The position numbers were made by a program, and so were the translations under genes. From contig MNCI01004374.1 of the NCBI GenBank assembly GCA_015680685.1, positions 286,774 to 350,773 of the forward strand: a stretch of 64,000 nucleotides of DNA, in the 5' to 3' direction. The stretch's first letter is position 1, and each line of letters begins with the position of its first letter. The stretch is from Gnetum montanum. Its lineage: Eukaryota > Streptophyta > Gnetopsida > Gnetales > Gnetaceae. This document shows positions 48,385 to 58,080 of this stretch, piece after piece. Below the pieces are notes generated by a model. The model was not told the origin of the DNA and did no database searches. It was given only the letters and a program-made list of their open reading frames with translations.

Positions 48385-50250
48385 CTAGGGTTCACACACT
48401 TGATTAATATTGACATAGTGGGGCAAGTTATAAGATGTGGTTAATTGATAAGGAGTTGACCCACCATGGCACCCATGACCGTAAGATGGTATGCAAGGAT
48501 TTGTATGTCTTCGTATGTGGCTATATTCATTAGGTCCCATAGTTGTTGGAGTTTTGATTGATAGCCCTGATAAGGTAACATGAGGCGTTGGGTTCAAGGA
48601 GAAAGATGCACCACAGTGTTGAACTTGTACTAAGTGGGAGGATGTAGTGGTCTCAAAACTATGTTGTCCCTTCCTATGGTCATGATTAAAGAAAGGATGC
48701 TTTCAGTGTTGTGGAGGACCTCCACTACTATTGACAGTAGCAGCACAAGTGAAGTTCATGGGTTGGTGCTGTGGTGCAAAACCTTTTGAAACAACTAGTG
48801 GCGATGTAGAAGAAGGCGAAGGATGAGAATATTGAGGTTGAGAAGAAGCGTAAGGTACATGAGGTGGTGATCTTGTTGGAGAGGATATGGGTTGATAGTA
48901 TTTAGCAAAATGATAACGATGTGGTGAGATAGAGGATGTTGAGCCGATTGGGGAAACAAGATGCTAAACCTGATGAGTGCTTGGGTTTGGATCATATGAA
49001 GGGTGTGACCAGTTTGAGGGTGGCCTCCCCCATGATTGGGATCTTTTCCACTGTGATTGAACACAATATTTTTGTATGAACTCTAGATGTAACATTCTCC
49101 CCCAATGCTCATGTAAATGTGACAAGACTGGACATTGACCTTTGGGGTGATCGTACAGGAAAATGTTACACTGATACGTATGATTAGCAGTTAAGTTCTT
49201 ATTCTCTTCAACCCTTCTTTCTAATTGTCTAAGGGTGTTCTATCCTACTTCTTGGTTCATCATGGTTCTACCTCTAATAGTGTTGGCATATTCTCCACAT
49301 TTTTCATGTATCCATTCCATCATCTTATTGATCTTTGCCTCAATTTCATCTAGTGATTGTTGTACTAGCAAAGATGGTTCCATCTCCTTGAGATGAGTTG
49401 ATTTCTCCTCTTCATGATTATGGACCTTTGTTAAATTGAGATTTTTCAACATTCTCCCATTTACCCTTTCTCCTTCTTCCTTTGCTACCTGCTTGATAAA
49501 ATCTGGAAATTGGTGGGTTCATAGCTCATATAGTTGACCTAGGGCATACATTCCTAGGATCTCCCTTGTCTTGTTATGGAGCCAATCTATGATGTGGTAC
49601 ATTAGCCTTTCCTCAAAGAATCCATGGCATGGGTAGTTGTTTAACAATGCATAATATCTTTCCAAGGTCATGTCCAAGGGTTCATGTTACTCTTGTTTCC
49701 ATTCTTGGATTTGTCTCCTCAAGGCTAATACTCTTACATAGGTTTGATATCTTTCATTAAATAGTTCCACCATTGTTAGCCAACATCAAATTGATTTTGG
49801 TCTTAAGAACCTATACCATACTTTTGCTTAGCCAACGAGTGTCATAGAAAAGAGCTTAAGTTTTTGCCACCCATTATCAATGTTGTTCCATACATAGGCA
49901 TCATGGAAGGCTTGTAGATGGTGTTGCATATCTAAATCATAGCCTCTTGAAAATTTGGGAAATTTATTTAAATCAAGCCTAGGTAGACGACTTTCTTTAT
50001 GATGCCTACGGGATATTCGAATAGCCTCTTGTATATGCATTAGGCTCTTTGTGGCTAGTACGGGTTCATCATCACTAAGGAGGTTATGAATTTGTGAGTT
50101 GGGATGATGTTGTATTCATTTATGTACATAGGAGACCCCTACATCAAATTGAGTACTCCAAACTTTGTCTTCATCATCATATAATTTTTTGGTTCTCCAA
50201 TGAATTACCTTACTAGTTGTTGCATTGCCATAGTCTTGTGAGAAAGACAT
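48385..50250 (-). pseudogene. gag of the gag-only element, one frame with about eight stops
   Basis: The frame starts at ATG 50250 (MSFSQDYGNATTSKVIHW) and runs 622 codons to a stop at 48385 with no frameshift. A Retrotrans_gag-like region follows LPRLDLNKFPKFSRG, with AKVWYRFL and a YYALLNNYPCHGFFEERLMY stretch. A coiled coil lies near 49420-49280. A knuckle-like C-x2-F-x4-H-x4-C near 49160 has lost its second Cys. The C-terminal 250 residues are Pro/Ser/His/Gln-rich. All internal stops can be explained by a single C-to-T or G-to-A change in CGA, TGG or CAG/CAA. The intact frame length says the insertion is younger than the pol remnants around it. Confidence 0.88.
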
Positions 50251-50364
50251 TGTTATGAACTGTGTGTGACTTAACTGAAATTAATTTCTTTTCTAAGAAA
50301 TATATCATGAATACTTTTTTCCAATGATCTTGTATGATGTAACTAATCTAAATAACTAGCATCG

Positions 50365-50382
50365 CCCCTGACAACGATGCCA
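50365..50382 (-). promoter_or_regulatory. Primer binding site, tRNA-Asp type
   Basis: On the - strand TGGCATCGTTGTCAGGGG begins one base inside the 5' LTR. The plant tRNA-Asp primer site is TGGCGCCGTTGCCGGGGA, used by many Athila/Tat elements. The differences are mostly C-to-T or G-to-A, mainly at CpG. Confidence 0.85.
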
Positions 50383-50383
50383 A

Positions 50384-51220
50384 TGATGAGTGGCGAGGTA
50401 CCCCTACACTCAACCATATGAATACGAGCATTCATGCACAATCCGATCAAACTCTGCAATTGGGCTAGTTGTGGTATCTAGATAGTTACATGTTGATCAT
50501 GGTTCACTATCTTCCCACCTGGACTAGTATTTTCTTTGTCACGTATGGTTTAGTCTAGAGTGAGGTGTATGGTGTGTTTCCTATCACTATGCTACTCCTA
50601 GGGACAATGGAAAATAACTTTGTTTTAAGCTAAGAGGGAAAGGGTGAAGAGAGTCTAAGCTAGCCTAAGTGCGATGAGCATTTGTCCCTTAATCATCCAT
50701 ACACATCTTGGACCTCGTGTACTACTGGTAGGATTACCAAGTGCATGTCCTAGGTATGCTACTAGGATACTAAGTAGTCATACTTAAATGCTCATGATTA
50801 AGTCGTACTCATTTCGTGTTTGATAATAAGGATAGGAGAGGAAGGTAAAGAGACATTAAGTAATAAAGTAATAAATAACAATTAAAACTAAGTGAATGCT
50901 GAAATGATGAAGTAATCTCGATCTTTATTGCTAGTCATGTGCATGTCCAAGTACGTCACACTCAAATAAAGGTTTCGTACAATTACAATCATCACACTGT
51001 GGGCATGCATTGAGGAAAGGGTTGAGAGGAATTGAAAGTGACAAAAAGATCATACTCTAATACTAATTTTTCCTATGAATTTCTTGTGCACCCCATTGTG
51101 TATCTATAGGCTCACGTGGGAACCACGATATCGCGTATTCGATATTGCTAGTTAGGCCACAATATCGCATGCCCAATATTGAGGGTCCGATATTGAAGCC
51201 TGATAAATCATGGTTCATCA
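50384..51220 (-). repeat. 5' LTR of the gag-only element
   Basis: 837 bp, ends TGATGA...TCATCA. On the sense strand TATAAATA's equivalent lies near 51105 (here CTATAGATACAC after mutation). The U3 carries GATATTGTGG/CGATATCG words at 51125-51195. Followed directly by the right CTTAC target copy. Confidence 0.95.
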
Positions 51221-51225
51221 CTTAC
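51221..51225. repeat. Target-site duplication CTTAC, right copy
   Basis: Matches 45278-45282. The outer coiled-coil frame resumes here with CTT ACC AAG GTG. Confidence 0.95.
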
Positions 51226-52330
51226 CAAGGTGAACCTGGAGTTGAGAATATTAGTAGCTAAAAATAGGAATCTATCGATAAAGGAGGCCTATGCTCTTCG
51301 CCAAAAGACTACAATTGAGGTAGCTTCCTAGAAGAATGAGGCTCTAAAATTCAAAAGGGTAAATAATCATTATAAGGACTAGGTTGGGCTACTTAGTAAA
51401 GTCAATGAAAAAGAGATAAAATTAGCCAAGGTGAAGATGAAAGAGGCTTTCTAGCAACTCTAGCAAAGAGGTGATGTATGGCAACCCATCTTTGATGGAC
51501 TAAATGCATACAACAAGATAGAAATATACCTAAAGAAGTTGCAAATCAAGGAGATGGCAGAGTATATAGAGCTTGCCAACCTTTGATATGCAAACTTGGC
51601 AATGCTAACAGTAGGAAGGCTAAGAGCATAATTAGAGAAGCAGGTCCTTAGCTCTTACTTCCTTTATGAGGTGAAGTTCAAGCTCCATAAAGAGATAAAA
51701 CAAAAGTTGGAGATAGTCAATGTAGAGCTTGAAGTTCTCATAAGCAAATTCACTAATCAACAATCTATTGTTGAGAACTTTGTGAGGAGGATGAATGACT
51801 AATAAGAGATCTAGAACTTCTTAAAGATGTTTAATATTAAATGAAAGACATTCGTAGTCTAGTTTGTCAACATGAAGGAAGTATTTCCTTCAATTTCATG
51901 CTTGTGGAATATCTCTATAGTAGCTTATATAGGTGAAGCATCCTAGACTGTGTACAAGCCAAAAAGAAAAGAGGAGAAGATGAAAGCACTCCTAAATGCT
52001 GTCAAACTTCTAGTAGAAGTAGCAATAGTATTAGGGCAAACTTAGCCTCTAGCAGCATTAGGATGTGATGAAGGATCTTTCAAGTAATATGAACCTCCTC
52101 CTCTAGGCACCGTATAAGAGTTCATCATGTCTTCATCCATTCAACAAATGCCTGGTAAATTTTTTTCTTAATGTTCAATTTTGTTGTAAAAGGACACTCA
52201 TTGTTGTAAAATTGACCAATTCAACACTTAGAGCTAGTTTGTTAGTTTTTCAATAAGTTCCATACTCCCCCAAATTTTGTAAGAAACTTGATCCCAATTT
52301 TTGTTCAATTGAGGATAAGTTTTCAGTTAG

Positions 52331-52341
52331 TTGTAGGGGTA
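52331..52341 (+). promoter_or_regulatory. Polypurine tract of the outer element
   Basis: TTGTAGGGGTA immediately before TGATGAACC. The 35 bases upstream also align with those before the polypurine tract of the gag-only element (TTCAAYT..AGGATRAGTT..TTCAGTT), so the two elements share a 3' end. Confidence 0.75.
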
Positions 52342-53050
52342 TGATGAACCATAAATAAGACATGCTACATTAAAACATGCTAGGATGCATTAATGCAGGT
52401 ACATTGATGCTGGTGTAGTCATTATCTATATAAATGTGCATAACCCTTGCATTTATGACACCTTTAGATCATAGCCTTACTTGAATTCCTGTAGTTTCTT
52501 CTCACAAGAGTTAGAATAGTTTTCCTTTGAGTTCCTGTGGTGTGGATTGAAGAGATTGTACAACATTTTATTCAAGTGCATATGTACTTGGATACATTTG
52601 CATAGATGACAATAAAATTAAGATTTCATTTATTCATTGTAGCACTTAGATTAGCATATATCTACTTTTTTAGCACTTTACTTTATATGCCATTTATATT
52701 CTTGTCCTTAAGGAATTAATATTCTTATTCTAAAGCAATGTAAGTACAACCACTTTAAGCATAACATATTAACACTTGGTAATCTCAGTAGTTGATACTT
52801 GGTACACCTAGTAGTAGACACTTGGTAACTTAGCAATGTTAATATAGGTTCAGGATGTGTATGGCAAGTGGAAACATATACTTTATGTTAGGATAGTTAG
52901 TTATTTAATTTAATCATTAAATCTTTATCCATTCAATCAATTAGTAAGTAGGAGATAAATAATAATAAAATCTAAAAATGAACATCTTATGTCTCAAGCA
53001 CACTTAACCATACACACAGATTAACACAAGCATGGATCAGGAAGACAACA
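52342..53050 (+). repeat. 3' LTR of the outer element, first part
   Basis: Starts TGATGAACC and follows the family order (ACTTGGATAC.. block, GTACAACCACTTTAAGC block, CTTGGTAAYCTCAGTAG block, CATACACACAG). It stops at ATCAGGAAGACAACA where the 53051-57689 element is inserted. The remainder lies at 57690-57826. Confidence 0.88.
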
Positions 53051-54025
53051 TGGTGTAGGGATGTTGCACCACAATAGATCCCAATAGAACCCAATCCACA
53101 ACTTCCAAGCATATATAGCTTAGAAAATAAGAATAACACAATAACGTAAAGAAACTCTTCCTTATATTAAGATAATTATCAAAATACATAGAAAATACAT
53201 CAAAGATGAGGAGCCAAGCTTAACTCACAACTCTCCCAAGGATCTTAGAGGCCACACTTTATCCTCTCTTAATCATCAATTGCTCACCATGGAACCCTTG
53301 CTCAAGACAAGATACCTATAAGAGATTCTCCTAACCTCTCTCAAGTGCTCTCCCTTGCCTCTCACTCAACTTCCTTGCATAAGATATCCTCCCTTACACA
53401 AGCTCTCTTCCCTCAAGAGCTCTCTCTCTTGCCCTCTATTGGGATGTTTGGCCTTCAGCATTTGCACTTTAGCCCTTGGCACTGTGGCACTTGACACTGT
53501 GACACTTGACACTATGGCACTTACAATGGTGAATTACATCAATATCTATAAGCAACCAAAAGGTAAAAACTCTAGAAACCTTTTCTTAACTCAACTTGAA
53601 ATTCTTTAGGTGTTTTCCAAGTCTTCTCACCTTCTCCTCAGCTATTTCCATCTTGCTTTGGTTGTTTCCCAAATTGGAACGATGTTTTCAAAAGTTTTCC
53701 CATGTGTATGGATCATCTCTGGCTCTACTCTTAGGAGATATGTTTACTATTTTTGGTAAATGTCTCCTTTGGACTTGGGACGTCTACACTTTAGGGGAGG
53801 CATCTATCCTACAAGTGCCAAAAATAAAAATGCTTATTTTGATGTCAAGAGCATCCAAATGCCTCTAAAAAAGTTCCCATAGACCCTAGAACCTCCTAAA
53901 CTCATAGCCAAAAACACCCTGAAACATGCCAAAATATCCAAAAATCATCCTTAATAAAATCAACATAAATAGACACCTAGCATGTAGGGTAGAACAAGGA
54001 GATCAGAAGAGGTGTCCCTACACTA
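53051..54025 (-). repeat. 3' LTR of the second non-autonomous element
   Basis: 975 bp, TGGTGTAGGG to CCCTACACTA. It contains a CT-rich stretch (53330-53440, many CTCTCTT/CAAGAGCTCT words) and a local triplication of CACTTGACACTGTGG-like words (53490-53530). Clearly homologous throughout to 56681-57689. Confidence 0.93.
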
Positions 54026-54070
54026 GCTCTTCCATCCTTAAAAATGTCATGCTTCATGACCTTTCACAAG

Positions 54071-56547
54071 CTAGAAGGCACTATGCCCCCATGACTCAAG
54101 GCCATCATAGTAATCATGACTCAATGCATTACAAACATGAGAATAAATATCATTAGGGGTTTTGCTTTTGAGCTTTCCTTGTTCATGGGGGCTTGTCCTC
54201 ATGTCCCAACATGCTTCCTTCATGTGATCATCTCCTTGGAATGCTTCCCTTGCATCCCCATGATGACTCAAACCTGCAACAAATAAAGAATAAGAAAAAG
54301 AAAAAGGATTAGGCTTTCTTAATCCAATATCCTTTCTTTGCTTATTTTTCCTCTTCTTTACCTCCTTCTTCTTGGTGTTTGAAAGACTACCACTTAGCTT
54401 CCTTTCATCACCGTCATGTAGATTGCCTTCATGCTGCACTTCCATTTTACATCTCAAATAATCAAATACATCAAAACACTTCATAAATTTATCATTGTTA
54501 TAATTAATAGTAAGCATCTCCAAATTCTAGAAAATCATATCATTATCAATGTCTTCACTCACATCAATAATGACCTTCTCACAATGACTATTCCAATAAC
54601 AATAATCATCAAACAAATTACCATTATTAGTCTTCCTCTTACTAACAATGGCATCAAAAGTCACAACATAACTCTCAATCTCATCACAATCACTACAATA
54701 ATCATGATGCTCATCATTACGTTTAAACAAACCACTACCAAGTTGAAGTGAAAAACTAGCATCCATCACACTAGCTTCAATGTGAGAGATATTACTATAA
54801 TCAACAAGGTAAAGCTCATCCTTACTTACCTCTTCATGGCTTCTCCCATCCATCTTTGGTTCAACTTGATCTTCAACATGTGGCTGCTCAATCTCATCAA
54901 AGCTTGAAGGTTCAAGATTCCAAATAGGAGTTCCCAATTCCAATGGCCTCTCCTCTTCAAAGGAATCAGTAACAAGGTCTTCATCCCACTTTGGAGGTAC
55001 CAACTCAAAAGGTAAACTCTCCTCCATGGATTTAACATCAAAAACATCATTAAAAAAATTATTCATCCACATACCTTGGCTAGAAGACTCACCTCTCTTC
55101 CATGAGATAGTCTCAACTTAACTTAGAATCTTCTTTTCCTTGCCACAAGGTGTAGAATAATTGCAAAAAGAATGAGTATCATACCTTCTAGTGTTGCCCT
55201 TGATCCTCCTTAAAGAAGTCCCTTGATCTTGGTCACTCTCTTGGCTTTGATCCTTTACCTCCCATGACTCATGAGGTAGGAACTCTCCTTGATCAGTAGC
55301 ATATCCCATCTTGGACTTTGAAGATCTCTTGATCCCTTTATGAGGCTCTTGATTTCCTCCTTTAAAACCCTAGAGTATTGAGCACTCCTTCACTCAATAA
55401 GAAATACTTGAGAACTTATTTTCTCATTGATCTCTACTTCATCAGACCTGATGGGATGTGATATCGCATGGGCCGTGATATCATGTCCACCGTGATATTA
55501 CATCCCCCACGATATCGCGTACGTGATATCGTGTCTTCCCCTACAATATCGCGTACGTGATATTGTAGTGCGCCACCAAATCTATAAATAAGAGGTAGCT
55601 CTCCCTTGTTTCTCAATCTAGATCTAGACCCTTAGCGAAACTCTGGCAGTTTTACCTCTCCATAGATAGAATAATTTCCATGTGCCCGCAGTAGGAGCTC
55701 CAAAGTGAATGGATCTTTATTCGAGCAAATATTGTACCTAAACACAAGTTTTTGTATGGAAATAAAGATGAGCTATTGGATAAACCTTGCAGTGCATGGA
55801 CTAAGCTAAATAGGACTTTATTTATTGTTCATCATTTAAATGCTTTATTAGTTAATTAAATCTCTCTCAACCCTTCTCCCATAGTTAAGTGCATTCAGTA
55901 CAACCGCTTCAAGCACGTGCGTTACGCTTGGTAATCCCAGTAACAAATAGCGTTTGGTAACCAAGGTTGCATTGGTTCAAGGTGTGAATGGTAAGTGGGA
56001 ACGGATGCTGATGCTAGGTTAATTAAGGCTTAGTTAGTTAGTTAAAGTTAGTTAATTAGTCTCTTCACCCTTCACCTCATTAGCATAGGAGATAAAACAT
56101 AAAAACTATAAAAATCACATACCTCAGACTTACTTAACCATACAACCATGACAAATACAAATAAGTCTAGGAAGACAACGAACGATTAACCTTAGGTGTT
56201 CCATGAGGCATGTAGGCACTTAGTCTGCGGAGTTTGAACAGATCGCACATGTAACGCTCATATTCATATGGTTGAGTGTAAGGGTACCTTGCCACTCATC
56301 AAAACCTTTCATATTCCTTCCCTTCTTGATGACTAGAAGATATTCTATCAATTCTCCTCAAAATATTTCCCATGTTAGCGTTGAATTTCTCCATATCCCT
56401 TCTTGAAGTTTCTACAAAATCTTGGTGCTTGTGGACCTTGACTTTGGAAAGAACTTCTAGCATTTTAGCCACAAAAACTTTTAAAAAGTCCTTAAACTCT
56501 TGAAGCTCTTGTCTAAGCTATTGATATGTCTTCTTCTTTGGAGTCAT
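54071..56547 (-). pseudogene. ORF of unknown function in the second element, split by a solo LTR
   Basis: The frame starts at ATG 56547 (MTPKKKTYQ, then a coiled-coil-like stretch ending RRIDRISSSHQEGKEYERF). It is cut by the LTR at 55449-56301 and resumes in frame after it. A frameshift near 55330-55440 precedes MGYATDQGEFLPHESWEV (55309). The frame then runs to 54071 with two TAG stops (55118, 54527), including an uninterrupted 181-codon acidic stretch (54527-55072; FELVPPKWDEDL) and a basic KKKEVKKRKNKQRK segment. I recognise no family; position after the primer site suggests a gag-like role. The + strand Ile/Thr-rich frame across it is a mirror. Confidence 0.6.
55449..56301 (+). repeat. 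Solo TGATGA-family LTR inside the second element
   Basis: 853 bp, TGATGGGATG to CTCATCA, with TATAAATAAGAG near 55585 on its sense (+) strand and a U3 full of CGATATCGCGTAC/GTGATATCG inverted pairs. Flanking 5-mers AGACC (left) and AAACC (right) form a target duplication with one G/A change. The interrupted ORF joins in frame when the LTR and one copy are removed. It is the youngest layer of the stack by position. Confidence 0.9.
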
Positions 56548-56665
56548 ACCTATAGTAACAAGAATGATATCCAAAAGAAAATACAAAAAATATCCACAAC
56601 AATGTTCCTTTCATTCAAGGAAAATACCAAGCTTCAACACAGAAGTGTGGAAACCCCCAACTTTA

Positions 56666-56677
56666 GCTCTGATACCA
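56666..56677 (-). promoter_or_regulatory. Primer binding site, tRNA-iMet type
   Basis: The - strand reads TGGTATCAGAGC, the standard plant initiator-Met primer site, three bases inside the LTR if the LTR ends at 56681. Confidence 0.92.
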
Positions 56678-56680
56678 GTC

Positions 56681-57689
56681 TGGTGCAGGGGTGTTGAACC
56701 ATAATAGACCCCAATAGGACCCAATCCACAACTTCCAAGAAGATCTAAATTAGAAAATAATAATAACACAATAAATGGAGAAAATCTCTCTTACATTAAG
56801 ATAATTCTCAAAATACATAGAAAATACATAAAAAATGAGGACCCAAGCTCAACTCAAAACTATCCCAAGGATCTTAGAGGCCATACTTTGTCCTCTCTTA
56901 ATCCTCAATTGCTTACCATGGAGCCTTAGCTCAAGACAAGACACTTATAAGAGATTCTCCTAACCTCTCTCAAGTGCTCTCCCTTGCCTCTCACTCAACT
57001 TTCTTGCACAAGCTCTTCTCCCTTGCATAATCTCTCTTCTTGCACAAGCTCTCTTCCCTCAAGAGCTCTCTCTCTTGCCCTTTGTTGGGATGTTTGGCCT
57101 TCAACATTTGCACTTCAGGCCTTGGCACTTCAGCACTTGACATTGTGACACTTATGATGGTGAATTGCATCAATATTTATAAGCAACTAGAAGGTAAAAA
57201 TCCTAGAAATCTTTTCTCAACTCAACTTGAAGTTCTTTAGATGTTTCCCAAGTATTTTTACCTTCTCCCCAATTGTTTCCATCTTGCTTTGGCTATTTCC
57301 CGAATTGGAACAATGTTTTTGGAAGTTTCCCCATGCATCTAGGTCATCTCTAGCTTAATGTAGACGTCTTCTATGAAAGCCCTGCTCTTGGGAGAGACAT
57401 CTACTATTTTTGGTAACTGTCTCCTTTGGACTTGGGATGTCTACACTTTAGGGAAGACGTCTATCTTGCAAGTGCCAAAAGTAAGAATGTTTGTTTTGAT
57501 GTTGAAAGCCTCTGAATGCCTCCAAACAAGTTCCCATAGACCCTAGAACCTTCTAAACTCATCAAAATGAGCCAAAAACACCTCGAAACATGCCAAAATA
57601 TCCTAGAATCATCCTTAACAAAATCAACACAAACAAACACCTAGCATGTAAGGTAAAATAAGAGGGTCAGAAGAGGTGTCCCTACACCA
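56681..57689 (-). repeat. 5' LTR of the second non-autonomous element
   Basis: 1009 bp, TGGTGCAGGG to CCCTACACCA. Longer than its partner mainly through a segment near 57355-57400 (TAGACGTCTTCTATGAAAGC..) that is absent or deleted in 53051-54025. Confidence 0.93.
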
Positions 57690-57826
57690 CAATGATTTAC
57701 AATTGCACAATTCACCATTTAGGAATATTAGCCACTTAGGTAAGTAAGTCCATGGAATTTGACCCGATTGCATGAGAACCCTTGTGATTTGTATGGTTGG
57801 ACATAGGGACTACCCATTCCTCATTA
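57690..57826 (+). repeat. 3' LTR of the outer element, second part
   Basis: After the CAATG target copy the family order resumes (CACTTAGGTAAGTAAGTCC, TTTGTATGGTTGGACATAGGG) and ends CTCATTA, a C-to-T variant of the family end CTCATCA. Together with 52342-53050 it makes an LTR of about 840 bp. Confidence 0.82.
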
Positions 57827-57984
57827 AACACCCAAGCTAAGAATTAGAATTAGGGCTAACTTTTTGTTTTTGGTTGAGGAGTATCAAGTGGGAAGTGTTG
57901 GAACTAGAACAAAAACTAGATGATTATATTTACCCAACACAAAGTTCCTTGTTTTTTTGTTCAACACAATAGTATGTTAGACAA

Positions 57985-58080
57985 GAGACCATCATTTGGT
58001 GTGTTGCTCAAGTTGGAAGATGTGTGTTCAAGCCTAAACATAGCCATACAAAGAGGTTAGGCTTTTGCTCATCTACTTCC
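57985..58080 (+). mobile_element. Possible SINE fragment, related to 12274-12365
   Basis: GCTCAAGTTGGAAGATGTG and TTCAAGCCTAAACATAGCC occur in the same order and spacing as in the 12.3-kb segment, with A/B-box-like character, ending AGGCTTTTGCTC. Confidence 0.45.

Larger units (their letters stand above)
45283..51220 (-). mobile_element. Complete non-autonomous, gag-only LTR retrotransposon
   Basis: Two LTRs (45283-46166 and 50384-51220) in the same orientation, each with TGATGA...TCATCA ends, enclose 4.2 kb. The primer site (50365-50382) and polypurine tract (46167-46177) place the sense on the - strand, so the 5' LTR is the right one. The only substantial ORF is a 622-codon gag frame (50250-48385). 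The remaining 2.2 kb shows no protease, reverse transcriptase or integrase. The 5-bp CTTAC duplication proves one insertion event, into the coiled-coil ORF of the outer element. Such gag-bearing elements without pol are called TR-GAG or LARD-like and depend on enzymes in trans. Confidence 0.93.
43440..52180 (+). pseudogene. Long 3' ORF of the outer Tat/Athila-like element, split by a 5.9-kb insertion
   Basis: Coding character runs 43440-45282 and resumes at 51226-52180. Removing 45283-51225 restores one continuous frame. The first part (43560-44190) resembles the plant transposon-protein domain often seen in such extra ORFs: FNCREWYMGDMY, an I-S-Y-S stretch, TFSTWACTILSRKF and a MLPFSCLIHKLC end. 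The remainder is Pro-rich (a PPPPPP stretch near 44300), then a long Gln/Glu/Leu-rich coiled coil on both sides of the insertion. Dozens of stops occur, almost all at Gln or Trp positions. The ORF lies 160 bp before a polypurine tract and 3' LTR in the same direction, the place of env-like or extra ORFs in Athila/Tat elements. Domain naming is from memory. Confidence 0.7.
53051..57689 (-). mobile_element. Second non-autonomous LTR retrotransposon, inserted in the outer LTR
   Basis: LTRs 53051-54025 and 56681-57689 have inverted termini TGGTGTAGGG...CCCTACACYA. A tRNA-iMet-type primer site (56666-56677) beside the right LTR sets the sense to the - strand. The internal 2.65 kb includes an 853-bp solo LTR of the other family, leaving about 1.8 kb with one decayed ORF and no pol motif. 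Flanking 5-mers are CAACA (53046-53050) and CAATG (57690-57694). Other copies of the target LTR read GAAGACAACGA at this point, so both derive from CAACG by independent CpG decay. Confidence 0.9.

Noticed and set aside
43440-52180. Endogenous virus with an envelope gene
   Set aside because: The long 3' ORF is coiled-coil and Gln-rich, with no signal peptide or membrane segments; it fits the extra ORF of plant Tat/Athila-type elements.
39160-52341. 39160-39539 as 5' LTR of the outer element
   Set aside because: Same orientation as 52342 onward, but no tRNA-Asp-type primer site follows it and its first half is missing. A link cannot be supported.
54431-54751. Ile/Thr-rich + strand ORF
   Set aside because: Opposite strand of the better-supported acidic ORF of the second non-autonomous element.
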